This document shows positions 24,319-33,371 of a stretch of DNA of 64,000 nucleotides, piece by piece. Each line of letters opens with the position of its first letter. Position 1 is the first letter of the stretch. The notes under the pieces are model-generated. The model was not told the origin of the DNA, made no database searches, and worked only from the letters and a program-made list of their open reading frames with translations. Source of the stretch: Nocardia gamkensis NBRC 108242 (GTDB lineage Bacteria; Actinomycetota; Actinomycetes; Mycobacteriales; Mycobacteriaceae); the NCBI RefSeq assembly GCF_001612985.1, contig NZ_BDBM01000007.1:62001-126000 (forward strand), written 5' to 3'. Both the position numbers and the translations under genes were made by a program.

Positions 24319-27300
24319 ATGGGCATAGAGCTACCGGGCGAACTGCAGTGGGTTGCCAAATGGGTTGTTGGCGCAGGCGACTGGCCCGAGGGTGACGAAA
24401 CCGCCATGCGGCGGGTCGCTCACGCCTGGGACACCTTAGCCACCGTGCTCGACAGCGACGTCGAAGCTGACGCCGACGGTGCCCTTCGAGAGGTCCTCAC
24501 CGCGCTGGATAGCGGCAAGACCTCTGACGCGCTCGCTGATTACTGGCGGCAGATAGACGGTCCAGACGGGTCGCTTCCTGCCTTGATCAAGCGATGCCAT
24601 TCCCTGGCCGACAGCCTGAATGACGGCGCGAATGACATCGAGCACACCAAGATGGTCATCATCGCGGCACTCGTTATCTTCGCCGCCCAGGCGCTGTGGG
24701 CATTAGGCGTCGCTGCTACAGGGATCGGCGCCCCGGCTGCAGCAGCCGCAGAGGTAGCCGCGCGGGTCGCCACTCAGATCACGATCCGGATGGCGATCAG
24801 ACAACTCATCCAGCGCATGTTGACGCGGGCCGCGGCAAAGGCTGCGGCCCGCGCCGCAATGAAGGGTGTGGGCTGGGGCATCCTGCAAAGCGGTGGCGTG
24901 GACCTCGGCGCCCGCCTTGTGCAGATCGCCGACGGTCACCGCGATGGACTGAACGCCAAGGACTGGAATCAAGTTGGTCTCGGCACCTTGACCGGAACGG
25001 TCGCCGGCGCGATCGGTGGCGGGCTTGGTGCCAGCGGTCTCGGAAGTAACGCCGTCAACGCAGCGAGCTCCGGACTCGGCAAAGCCGCCACCCAAACCGC
25101 GGTCGACGGCGCCGTCGGCACGGCCGCTTATGCAGCGGGCACTGCAGCGACGGTGCCGCTGGGCGGAAACTTTGAGTTCGGCGCACCGATGGTGACCTCA
25201 TCCGTCGCCAACGGCGCCATCTTTGCTGCCGGTGCGGGAGCGCACCAAAACCACGACTCGACGGCTCCGAGCGTCGATCATGGCGCCGCGCCACACCTCG
25301 ACCTAAGCAGCCCCCAGGACATTGGCACAAAGCCATCTCCAACCATCGAGGCCGAGCCAGCGCCAGCAGCTACGGCCGAGACCAAACCAAGTCCTCAAAC
25401 AACGGCCGTCGAGCACACCTCGCTTGAGGCACCGCCATCTTCCGCCCCGCATGACGTCACTACGGCGCCCGCCTCGACTGGCACTGAGCCAATTCGTCCG
25501 GATCACCAGCACGACAGTCCATCGTCGACCACCGCAGACACCACCAGTCGGCCGACCGTGCATAGCGATGCGCCGCCTGCTGCGACGCAACCGCCCGCGC
25601 ATACCGACGTGATGCCCACAGGCCATCACGAGAGCCCGACGTTGCCATCGGAGCAGTCCTCGCCAGCGCTCTCTGACAGCCAAAGCAGCGGCCCAAGGAT
25701 GGAACGCCTCCCGGACGGCTCCACGCTGTTGTCTGGGCACGGCTCACTGGACATTGAAACCGTTTTTCATCCGCCCAACACCGAGTCAACCCACGCGCTT
25801 GATACGCCGACCGTCGAACCCGACGCGCCGCCGTCGGGCGTCCATGCACCAGCCCCGGCGCCTCATGAGGCCACTACCCCCAGAACGGTCAGCGATGCTT
25901 CTGACGTCGCCTCGGGTGCCCCGACATCGACAAGTCACCCGAACACGACCGCGGTCGCACCCGTGACGTCGACTGCTGTGGCTGATAGTCCCTCAGTACC
26001 GACAACCTCTTCGGCAAGCCCGCCATCCACTCTCGGCCTGAGCGCACCTGCACATGAGGTCAATCGACCGAGCGCACCCAGTCACGCTGTGCCTGCAGAG
26101 CCTCCACACGCTGGACTGCCCACCTCTACTGCGGTTCCACCGGCAGCTGCACGTCCTGACGCGCCCACGGCAGCGCGACCAGAGGCTCGGACACCGCAAG
26201 GTGCCGCGCCGCCACCGGACTCAGCGCCCCGAAGCGTGGCACACGGTGCCGAATCAGTGGCAGCGCGTCCACTTCACGAGTCAGAGCGAACTCCCGACGC
26301 TTCGGCCCTGCGGCCCGAGTCTGATCGGCCAACCGCGACGACGCCCGAGCACAGGCCCAAACGTGATGACTCCTCCGTCGTCCGGCCGCGTGATTCTCAT
26401 CAGCCGACGCGCGATCCCGGCGCTCCGGCTCACCACCCCGCCTCTCGCGAAGTACCGCACGTCAGCGAGGCTCGCGTCGAACGGGAGCAGTATCGACACC
26501 AGGCAGCGGACAACAGCCGCCTGACTTCCGTTACGCCGCGCGGACGCTCGAACGAAGACGTCGCCTACGACGTGCATCGGTTCAACTACAACCCGGACGA
26601 GCCGGTCGCGCTGATCAGCATCCAGGTGCACCTCTCATCCGGCGACCACATATCCCCGCAGGAACTACAGCAGGTCCTCGAAAACGCCCAGCTGGGCGCC
26701 GACCGAGCCTTCAACAGCGGTGAGCGACTTCTCAGCGGCGACCGTCTGCTGATCGATATCGTCCGCACCGAGGACCCGGCCGCCGCACACCTGCACATCA
26801 ATGTCGACCACGCGCCGACCGGTCCGAACACCTGGCACCCGAACGACCACCCCGACATCCTCGCTGACCACCTCCGCCACCAACTCGGCCTGCCCACCGA
26901 TACCGGGCACACCCCAGGCCTCGACGCGGTAGACCTGCGCCACATCAGCAACGACATCGCCCGCGCCAACACCCCGTCCCGGTTCCAGGACCTGCCCCAA
27001 ACGCGGGTTGTCGGCAACGGTCGACTGAATCACCTCGAGGATTCGGCCTTCCAAGCCGCGGTCGAGGATGCGCTCCGCGATGGCAACCGCTTCCTGGTCG
27101 GAGCCGATCCCCGCACCAACCCCTACGGGCAGCTGATCAACGACGGCGGTCCGGAAAATCCGGGGCGCAGCAACAACTGCCTCGAACAAGCACTGGCCGC
27201 GATCTCCTCCTTCCACGGCGACCCCCAGGTCGGGGTCCCGAGGTGGGCCGACGTGCTGGCAGACGGAACACTCGATCGCACCGGAGGTGAAGAGGGGGGA

Positions 27301-30300
27301 CCGGAACGCGCTACCGAATGGCTCGGGGGTGAATGGCAGAACTTCGACCATCAGGGCAGGACCATCCAGGAACAGTTCGACGCACTCCACCAATGGGTCG
27401 CCCACCTGGGCCCCGGATCCTCGGCACTGATCATCAACGAATGGCACGCGCGCGACATCAACACAGGCGAACTGCGCTACCACCCCGACGGATCACCGGT
27501 GGTCGACGGCTCGCACGCCACCGTCATCGTCTACCCCTACGACGCCAGCGGACCCGTATGGTGGGATCCGCAGCAGCGACTGCTATCAGACACCCCGCCG
27601 GCCTACCTGTCCGCGAACTCATCGTCGCTCTGGTTTATGACAAACGGCCCCGATGGAGGAATCAACAGTGCCAGAACAGCTTCAGACGCGGGAGCAAGTG
27701 GAACAGTATCTGGCACGCATCTTCCCGACCGATCAACAGTTCCAGATACTCAAGACCGAGTACGGGTGGGTCTGTCGGAAGACGCTGACGCCAGAGGAGA
27801 CCGCCAAGGGGATGGGACTTGGGCTTGGCAACTACGTGATCAACGCCCAGACCGGAGTAGTGACAGCGCATTCGAGCCTCCCCCCGCACGTGATCGGGCA
27901 GATGTACGACGAAGCGATCCGGAACGAACAACCGATCCAGGGCAGCCAGGTCTACCCACCCCAGTGGCGCGTGAGCATCCAGCTGATACAGGAAGATCAA
28001 CAGAAGATCGAGTACCAGCTCGAAGCACAGTCGACGGCGCAACCCCCAGAACCGACCATCAGGCACCAACTGCTGATCGACAAGCACACCCTGGCCTACC
28101 AACCGACCGACACCACCTCGGCGAACGCAGTGGCCTGGGCAGAGATGCGCAACCGGGTGGACGGGACCTGGCCGGAGCAAGGGACGTTCGAGTACTAAAC
28201 CCACTGGGCGCCGCGCCCAACGAGGTACTCACCCCGAGATCGGCACAGCTGCCGGACATCGCGCCACCAGGCCACACTGAACCAGGTGGACCAGAGGGTG
28301 ATCCGCACGAGCCGCCCAATGACCGGGACCCGGACTCTTCCTCAGAGGGATCAAACCCCTCACGTGACGATCAGTCGACCCCGCCGGGCATGTACCGCGG
28401 CGAGGATGGCATGCTTCACCGACCGGGCGATCGCGCTGACTCCTATCGAGACCCCGATGGAAGATGGCACCGCTTCGGAGACCGAGAAGGCACGTACCGC
28501 GACATACGATTTCAGCTACGAGAGGGTAGTAGCTGGGTCAACGATCCCGCAGCGAAAGAAAATATCGCCTTCCTGGCAGACAAGGGTCCTTCCCAAGCGC
28601 ATGAAGTAGCAAACCCGGACATAAGGTCGAGGCTCGACGAGTTGGCAGCCGAGGCTACCCGGCAAGACCGCGACCGCGCTGCTGCCGCCGCAGTGGTCAA
28701 AGCCCACATGAGGGAGTTCGGTGTCGACAAGATCGACGAGCTGAGCGAGAAAAAGCTCGCCGGACTCGTCGAAGACAGAGAAGACCGCATCGCGAACGAC
28801 CCCTCGCTTTCCGGCCAGGATAAAATAGCCAAGCTTGAGCGGCTGCACGAGATGCGGGACAACGCTCGGGACTACAACCGCCTCGGCACGGAGAAGGTGC
28901 TTACCTCGAAAGAAATGGGGGAGTTGGGGGGAATCTCACATGCCACAGACCGTCCCGACGCTGTGCTGCTGACCCCGTTCGAGAACGCCGTAGACGGACG
29001 CGACACCTTCGACGTCGTCTCTTTCACTGACCATCCGCCCACGCTGATCGTTGATGAGTGCAAGGGCGGCACTTCACCACTGGGTGCTGCCAATACCGAA
29101 AACGGACGCGCGCAGCAAGGCTCGCGCGAGTACGCCGAGCGCACCGCGGCCATCGAAAAGAACCTTCAGCGACTGCTCTCGGAAACCCCTGAGCAGATGC
29201 GTGAGCGTGGCCTGGATCCGAACAGCCCGGAAGGACAGCAGTTCTTGAAGGCTCGCGATCAGCTGCTGAGAGCCCACGCTGACGGCACGCTCCAAGTTGA
29301 ATACAACCTCGTTCATGTGGCGCGCGATGGTACCGTCGCTGTCGCTCAGTTCAATCTCGGTCGTGAGGGGCAGCCGTTCTCGCTCGAAATCCTTGGGGGC
29401 ATCGATAAGTCTCGTGCATTCGAGCTCGTGGAAAGGCGAGAGCTGGAACAATCGATGGGGCGAGAGATGGAGGAGCTTCGGGTTGAACTATTGCAATCAT
29501 TGCATCCTGAAGACCGCGAACTCGTACTGGATGCTGTCGATTTTGCCCTAGATAACGCCGTTCCAGGAAGAGCGGTGGAAGAGTCGCGGGCTCACATCCT
29601 TGAAGCTATCGACAGGCTCAACGCAGTACCTGAGCTGGACCCTGGTCAGGTGAGTAGAGAGCTATTTTCCCTGTACGAACGCTTGGATCAAGTTCACGAG
29701 CTGGAGAACGGTAAAAGTCAAGACATCCTGGTCAACCTTAACTTGGAGGCAAGCCTGAAAGAGGTCGCCATGGATCTGGTGGCAGCCGAAATCGTTGATC
29801 GCGACCGGGCTGTCATCGCAAACTTACAGGTTATCGATCGTGGCCTCATTACGAATCTGACGCAGCAGATTGCAGATGCTACTCAAGTGCCGGATCGTGA
29901 GAAACTGTTGGCGCAGGCGGTTGAGAGGGTGAATCAGCTCACTATTTCCCGGGGTAGCGAGCGAGGTGTAGATCTCACGCATGTTCTCGAAGCTCATAAC
30001 GCGATCGAGCAGATTGTCAGCGCAGAGCGTGAACATGACAGCCGCACCATCGAAGCGATTGGGCTTTCTCCAGAACACGCGGCAGAACTATCTCAGGCTG
30101 TGACTGAAAGCCGGGAAGAACGCCTCGTACCACTACGCGATGCTGTCGCGCGCGAGACTATCCGCGAGCATAATTTGACAGTTGAACAGAATATGTCGTT
30201 GAGGGTTCCGGAGGGGCGGGAGGCTTCGTTTGACGCCAGGATATATCTGCTGTGTCTGGAACACGAACCGAGCGGTTTCGATAGCAAAAACCACGCTTTC

Positions 30301-30558
30301 GTCTACGAGCTGCCGGGTCGAGAACCTATCCAAGTGCCATATGATTCGCTAGCCGCACGCTTGGCGGACGCGTCGAAAGCTATCGAACGCGGACTGTCCA
30401 TCGATCACGCTGCCTTGGTACATTTGACTCGAATAAGCCAGGCCGCTCCAGCGCAGGAAGCGGTCCGCACACTCCCTACGGCTGAGGAGTTGACGATGCG
30501 TGGTCGTAGTCAAGCCGCAGCCCGTGAACGCGAACGCGGTTTATCTAGGGGGCTCTGA
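24319..30558 (+). CDS. Giant ESX-exported polymorphic toxin with two toxin domains
   Basis: 2079 residues. Residues 1-330 form a helical export domain with hydrophobic and Gly/Ala-rich stretches, as in CpnT-like ESX proteins. Residues 330-730 are Pro/Ser/Thr-rich linker. Residues 895-1112 look like a papain-fold glutamine deamidase (Tox-PL) with Asn-Asn-Cys954-Leu-Glu-Gln, Ser-His1066-Ala-Thr-Val and Trp-Trp-Asp1083-Pro as the Cys-His-Asp triad. Residues 1116-1293 are out-of-frame reading of an overlapping immunity-like gene and look disordered. Residues 1540-1640 resemble a PD-(D/E)XK nuclease: Asp1565 and Glu1580-Cys-Lys1582, then Gln-Gln-Gly-Ser-Arg-Glu-Tyr. About 430 mostly helical residues follow, unusual because toxin domains normally end such proteins. 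Targets are unknown. Confidence 0.8.
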   Translation: MGIELPGELQWVAKWVVGAGDWPEGDETAMRRVAHAWDTLATVLDSDVEADADGALREVLTALDSGKTSDALADYWRQIDGPDGSLPALIKRCHSLADSLNDGANDIEHTKMVIIAALVIFAAQALWALGVAATGIGAPAAAAAEVAARVATQITIRMAIRQLIQRMLTRAAAKAAARAAMKGVGWGILQSGGVDLGARLVQIADGHRDGLNAKDWNQVGLGTLTGTVAGAIGGGLGASGLGSNAVNAASSGLGKAATQTAVDGAVGTAAYAAGTAATVPLGGNFEFGAPMVTSSVANGAIFAAGAGAHQNHDSTAPSVDHGAAPHLDLSSPQDIGTKPSPTIEAEPAPAATAETKPSPQTTAVEHTSLEAPPSSAPHDVTTAPASTGTEPIRPDHQHDSPSSTTADTTSRPTVHSDAPPAATQPPAHTDVMPTGHHESPTLPSEQSSPALSDSQSSGPRMERLPDGSTLLSGHGSLDIETVFHPPNTESTHALDTPTVEPDAPPSGVHAPAPAPHEATTPRTVSDASDVASGAPTSTSHPNTTAVAPVTSTAVADSPSVPTTSSASPPSTLGLSAPAHEVNRPSAPSHAVPAEPPHAGLPTSTAVPPAAARPDAPTAARPEARTPQGAAPPPDSAPRSVAHGAESVAARPLHESERTPDASALRPESDRPTATTPEHRPKRDDSSVVRPRDSHQPTRDPGAPAHHPASREVPHVSEARVEREQYRHQAADNSRLTSVTPRGRSNEDVAYDVHRFNYNPDEPVALISIQVHLSSGDHISPQELQQVLENAQLGADRAFNSGERLLSGDRLLIDIVRTEDPAAAHLHINVDHAPTGPNTWHPNDHPDILADHLRHQLGLPTDTGHTPGLDAVDLRHISNDIARANTPSRFQDLPQTRVVGNGRLNHLEDSAFQAAVEDALRDGNRFLVGADPRTNPYGQLINDGGPENPGRSNNCLEQALAAISSFHGDPQVGVPRWADVLADGTLDRTGGEEGGPERATEWLGGEWQNFDHQGRTIQEQFDALHQWVAHLGPGSSALIINEWHARDINTGELRYHPDGSPVVDGSHATVIVYPYDASGPVWWDPQQRLLSDTPPAYLSANSSSLWFMTNGPDGGINSARTASDAGASGTVSGTHLPDRSTVPDTQDRVRVGLSEDADARGDRQGDGTWAWQLRDQRPDRSSDSAFEPPPARDRADVRRSDPERTTDPGQPGLPTPVAREHPADTGRSTEDRVPARSTVDGATPRTDHQAPTADRQAHPGLPTDRHHLGERSGLGRDAQPGGRDLAGARDVRVLNPLGAAPNEVLTPRSAQLPDIAPPGHTEPGGPEGDPHEPPNDRDPDSSSEGSNPSRDDQSTPPGMYRGEDGMLHRPGDRADSYRDPDGRWHRFGDREGTYRDIRFQLREGSSWVNDPAAKENIAFLADKGPSQAHEVANPDIRSRLDELAAEATRQDRDRAAAAAVVKAHMREFGVDKIDELSEKKLAGLVEDREDRIANDPSLSGQDKIAKLERLHEMRDNARDYNRLGTEKVLTSKEMGELGGISHATDRPDAVLLTPFENAVDGRDTFDVVSFTDHPPTLIVDECKGGTSPLGAANTENGRAQQGSREYAERTAAIEKNLQRLLSETPEQMRERGLDPNSPEGQQFLKARDQLLRAHADGTLQVEYNLVHVARDGTVAVAQFNLGREGQPFSLEILGGIDKSRAFELVERRELEQSMGREMEELRVELLQSLHPEDRELVLDAVDFALDNAVPGRAVEESRAHILEAIDRLNAVPELDPGQVSRELFSLYERLDQVHELENGKSQDILVNLNLEASLKEVAMDLVAAEIVDRDRAVIANLQVIDRGLITNLTQQIADATQVPDREKLLAQAVERVNQLTISRGSERGVDLTHVLEAHNAIEQIVSAEREHDSRTIEAIGLSPEHAAELSQAVTESREERLVPLRDAVARETIREHNLTVEQNMSLRVPEGREASFDARIYLLCLEHEPSGFDSKNHAFVYELPGREPIQVPYDSLAARLADASKAIERGLSIDHAALVHLTRISQAAPAQEAVRTLPTAEELTMRGRSQAAARERERGLSRGL
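27668..28198 (+). CDS. Immunity-like protein (Imm35/YrhB-type) encoded inside the toxin gene
   Basis: 176 residues from GTG 27668, with a GGAGG 8 nt upstream, ending at TAA 28198. The whole gene lies within the toxin gene in another frame. This frame shows high third-position GC and balanced protein-like composition, while the toxin frame over the same bases is Asp/Arg/Pro/Ser-rich. The protein has Tyr-Gly-Trp-Val-Cys, Gly-Leu-Gly-Asn-Tyr-Val-Ile-Asn-Ala-Gln-Thr-Gly-Val-Val and Ser-Ser-Leu-Pro-Pro, like the YrhB/Imm35 immunity fold. It starts exactly where the deamidase domain ends, the expected position of the cognate immunity gene. Most likely it protects against the deamidase. Confidence 0.75.
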   Translation: MPEQLQTREQVEQYLARIFPTDQQFQILKTEYGWVCRKTLTPEETAKGMGLGLGNYVINAQTGVVTAHSSLPPHVIGQMYDEAIRNEQPIQGSQVYPPQWRVSIQLIQEDQQKIEYQLEAQSTAQPPEPTIRHQLLIDKHTLAYQPTDTTSANAVAWAEMRNRVDGTWPEQGTFEY

Positions 30559-30672
30559 AAAGTGGAGATGCTTAGGCGAAGAAGGCTGAATTATGTTGCG
30601 GTAGCTTGTAGCTCATTGTGACTCACGAAATGAAGTAAGATCGACAACATGGCGCAAAAAGGGAGACGGCAC

Positions 30673-30756
30673 ATGCCATACCGGGTTGATATCTCACCCG
30701 CATTGGTCGAAGATGACGAGGTAGCGCTGGCTACACGACGTCGGATGTCCCAGTGA
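30673..30756 (+). CDS. 27-residue leader-like ORF before DUF6301 gene
   Basis: ATG 30673 has GGGAG 8 nt upstream and the 27-codon frame ends in a TGA that overlaps the GTG start of the next gene (GTGA). The peptide is hydrophilic (Val-Asp-Ile-Ser-Pro-Ala-Leu-Val-Glu-Asp-Asp-Glu). It may be a small protein or simply a coupling leader that sets translation of the next gene. Confidence 0.4.
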   Translation: MPYRVDISPALVEDDEVALATRRRMSQ

Positions 30757-31244
30757 CTGAATGGCGAGCGCTCGATGATGCCCAGATCGTCGAGTTGGCG
30801 ACCCGACTTCTCTCATTGGATTGGTCGTGGCGGATGGCTGACACCCCTCAGCTGGCCGCTGAATTTGGCTGGGAAGTGCAGAGTCTGGGGGCGAAATCGG
30901 CCATCCTTGATACGGGCTTCGGTATGGCGAGTGGTGGGGTACAGGGCCGCGATGAACACGCCGAAGTGATCGAGGTGGCAGTCACGTCAAGGGCAACCAG
31001 GGATACGGCTGGCCGAGCATCACTGCGAGATGCGTTCGCCAGGATGGCGTCAGTGCTTACTGATGGGCTGGGTGCGCCGTCGAGTCAACATCCCGGAGAG
31101 GATCCTGAGATCCGTTGGGCTGGTGAGAAGACGACGTTGCAGCTGGTGTGCCTTCGAACGACGGTGCGTTTGTACTTGGTGACGAACTCGTGGCTTGCTA
31201 TGCACGACAAGACGGTGGAGCTGCAGGAACAAGGACTGATATGA
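30753..31244 (+). CDS. DUF6301-type protein, copy 1
   Basis: 163 residues from GTG 30753. It opens with Trp-Arg-Ala-Leu-Asp-Asp-Ala-Gln-Ile-Val-Glu-Leu, then Leu-Asp-Trp-Ser-Trp, and ends with Arg-Leu-Tyr-Leu-Val-Thr-Asn-Ser-Trp-Leu-Ala-Met-His-Asp, the pattern of DUF6301 proteins found beside nocardial ESX toxins. The paralogue at 31695 shares this layout, including Pro-Glu-Ile-Arg-Trp. Its position right after the toxin suggests an immunity or accessory role, though the family's function is not established. It overlaps the TY-Chap gene by 4 bp. Confidence 0.75.
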   Translation: MTEWRALDDAQIVELATRLLSLDWSWRMADTPQLAAEFGWEVQSLGAKSAILDTGFGMASGGVQGRDEHAEVIEVAVTSRATRDTAGRASLRDAFARMASVLTDGLGAPSSQHPGEDPEIRWAGEKTTLQLVCLRTTVRLYLVTNSWLAMHDKTVELQEQGLI

Positions 31245-31708
31245 CCAGTTGGGCGGAGTTCGGTGATGGCCTGACGCAGCACCTGGCCACATTGTCTGCT
31301 GGGACGGTCGTCATCATCAGCGAGGCAGGCGAACCGAAGGAACGCCGCCGCTTCGTACAGTTCCGGCAGCTCGACACCATGATCTGGGCAGAGTTGCCCG
31401 GCGACAGCTGGCTTGCCTCCGATGTTCGGGTCGGAGAGGCCGGAGGCCGGGCCATCACAGACGCTGGCTGGCAGCAACCTGACGCCGACCACTGCGGCAA
31501 CTGGTGGTACGAGTTGCCCTGGCCGGCTTCGGCGGACGGCTACCGTCAGCTGGCGGCAAGGATGATCACTGGTCTGCGGGATGGATTCGGGATCACGGAT
31601 CCTGCCACCTTGGTGTACGAGGCATGGAACGATCGTGGCGGCAATCTGAAGGTCGAACTGCCGCTTCTCGGTCTAGCGATATGGGGCACAAGCTTTGACG
31701 AGCGTTGA
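31241..31708 (+). CDS. TY-Chap-domain protein
   Basis: 155 residues from ATG 31241 (ATGA overlap with the previous stop). The sequence Thr-Ser-Trp-Ala-Glu-Phe-Gly-Asp-Gly-Leu, Val-Ile-Ile-Ser-Glu, Phe-Val-Gln-Phe-Arg, Ile-Trp-Ala-Glu-Leu-Pro-Gly-Asp-Ser-Trp-Leu and later Gly-Trp-x-x-Pro matches the TY-Chap (YbjN-like chaperone) fold. Such proteins bind other proteins and occur in toxin/immunity and type III/VII-related loci. Lying between two DUF6301 genes, it probably acts with them on the toxin. No enzymatic motif. Confidence 0.7.
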   Translation: MTSWAEFGDGLTQHLATLSAGTVVIISEAGEPKERRRFVQFRQLDTMIWAELPGDSWLASDVRVGEAGGRAITDAGWQQPDADHCGNWWYELPWPASADGYRQLAARMITGLRDGFGITDPATLVYEAWNDRGGNLKVELPLLGLAIWGTSFDER

Positions 31709-32219
31709 TCCAAGTTCCGACGACCCGGTGGTCGGATGGCGGGTGATGGACGACTCTGACGTCGTCGGTCTGGCCCTCAAGCTGCGTTCTCTGGTCTGGT
31801 CGTGGCGGATGGAGAACCTCATGAGGCTGGTGGTCGTATTCGGCTGGCGGGATCCGATCATCCAGTCGAGTGATTGGATTCGCTTCGATAGCGGCCTCGG
31901 TCCGGGGAGCTGTGACGTGATAGCCAAGGACGGTGCCGCGGAACGCATCGAAATCGCGCTCAGCACCCTGGCTGCCGATGATGCCGCCGGTCGAGCGGCG
32001 GTGCACGACGCGTTCAACAGAGCGAGTGCTGCCCTGGCAGGTGCACTCGGTGCGCCTGCCACAGAGGTCGCAGGCTCGATTCCTGAGATCCGCTGGGGCG
32101 GTGACGAAACCACGCTGCTATTGACTGACCTGGGCGTGATGATTCGACTGCGTTTGGTTACCAACTCGTGGTTGGCTTTTCACGACGAGACGAACGACCG
32201 CCAGGATCGGTGGACCTGA
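31695..32219 (+). CDS. DUF6301-type protein, copy 2
   Basis: 174 residues from TTG 31695, overlapping the TY-Chap gene by 14 bp. It carries the same elements as copy 1: Trp-Arg-Val-Met-Asp-Asp-Ser-Asp, Leu-Val-Trp-Ser-Trp-Arg-Met, Pro-Glu-Ile-Arg-Trp-Gly and Arg-Leu-Val-Thr-Asn-Ser-Trp-Leu-Ala-Phe-His-Asp. The two copies have diverged in the middle. Two related proteins flanking a chaperone-like one may reflect two past toxin specificities. It is followed by a broken IS3 transposase, which marks the right edge of the ESX locus. Confidence 0.75.
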   Translation: MTSVDPSSDDPVVGWRVMDDSDVVGLALKLRSLVWSWRMENLMRLVVVFGWRDPIIQSSDWIRFDSGLGPGSCDVIAKDGAAERIEIALSTLAADDAAGRAAVHDAFNRASAALAGALGAPATEVAGSIPEIRWGGDETTLLLTDLGVMIRLRLVTNSWLAFHDETNDRQDRWT

Positions 32220-32419
32220 TCTACCAGCGCGTAGTGGATGCCACCGAGGTCTGGCGCTCTGGAGGCGGTCACATACGGCTGCACCCCGAAGCCGCTATCT
32301 GCATGCGGAGGATAGTGTCGGCATGGTGGCGATCGACTGGAGCGGGATTCAGGCCGCAGTGTGCGGCCGAAGAACGACCCACCGAACCGCTGGGACCTTT
32401 GCCTGCTTGCCCGCATCAG

Positions 32420-32878
32420 TGTGCAATCCATCTGATCGCCTCGATGGTCGATGAACACACCCGCGAGTCGCTGCTGCACCTGGTGGAACGCTGCATCACC
32501 GGCGAGAAACTCGTCACCGAACTCGCCCGGGTGTTCGCCCTGCGGGGTACGCCGCGGGTGCTGCGGTGTGACAACGGTCCGGAGATGATTTCAGCAGCGC
32601 TGCAACGGTTCTGCGCCGACCGGGTCGGGATCACCTATATTCCGCCCGGCACGCCCTGGAACAACGGCTACATCGAATCGTTCAACCGCAGACTGCGCAC
32701 CGAATGCCTCAACCGCAACCACTGGACGAGTCTGCTCGAGGCCCGCGTGGTGATCGGTGACTTCAAAACCGACCACAACCTACGGCACCGGCACTCAGCG
32801 CTGGGCTACCGGACACCGGCCGAGTACGCTGCGGCCTGCACCCACACCCACCATCCGGTGGGCTGTGGGATCGATTGA
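32420..32878 (+). pseudogene. 3' part of an IS3-family transposase
   Basis: About 150 residues of the integrase core: Met-Val-Asp-Glu-His-Thr-Arg-Glu-Ser (first catalytic Asp lost or shifted upstream), Leu-Arg-Cys-Asp-Asn-Gly-Pro-Glu (second Asp), and Gly-Thr-Pro-Trp-Asn-Asn-Gly-Tyr-Ile-Glu-Ser-Phe-Asn (catalytic Glu), ending in His-Ser-Ala-Leu-Gly-Tyr-Arg-Thr-Pro. The N-terminal half and orfA are absent; the frame continues upstream as non-homologous residues. A dead remnant. Confidence 0.8.
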
Positions 32879-33128
32879 AACCGACGAAACAACCCGGGCT
32901 CTACTACCGGGTGGTCGCGTTATCGGGGACTGGCCACTCGCATTGAACTACCTGCTGCCCATCTTGATTCGCGATTCAGAAGAGCTGCCACGTAGCAGCC
33001 GCTCGGGGTCCATGCGGGCGCAGCGGCGACAAACCCGCCGGTGCGGTGCGTTCTGATGGATCCGCGAAACCTCGGGAAACCGATCGATTCGTCGACGGGG
33101 CTCCACCGCATCGTCGAAGATCCATGCC

Positions 33129-33329
33129 ATGGAGGTCGGCGACGAGTACATCTACAGAGCTAAGGACTTCGCACCATCACAACGGGTCCGCATTCTGGGC
33201 ATCGAGAGGCGGAAGACGACCTCGCGGGTAGACATCGAGTTCTTAGACGGCCAGGCGCGAGGTACCAAGGAGAACGTGCCCGGAAATCGCCTGCGCGGGC
33301 CGTGGGCGCAGGTAGACGAGTTCGACTAG
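33129..33329 (+). CDS. Small hypothetical protein
   Basis: 66 residues with a compact beta pattern (Val-Arg-Ile-Leu-Gly-Ile-Glu-Arg-Arg, Val-Asp-Ile-Glu-Phe-Leu-Asp-Gly, Asn-Val-Pro-Gly-Asn-Arg-Leu-Arg-Gly-Pro-Trp), suggesting an SH3- or Tudor-like small barrel. Similar short proteins are common in actinomycete mobile DNA, but I cannot name the family. It is the first of three close plus-strand genes. Confidence 0.6.
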   Translation: MEVGDEYIYRAKDFAPSQRVRILGIERRKTTSRVDIEFLDGQARGTKENVPGNRLRGPWAQVDEFD

Positions 33330-33371
33330 TGGTGGGCCAACTGGGAGCGTCTTAACGACGACCACTACGAA

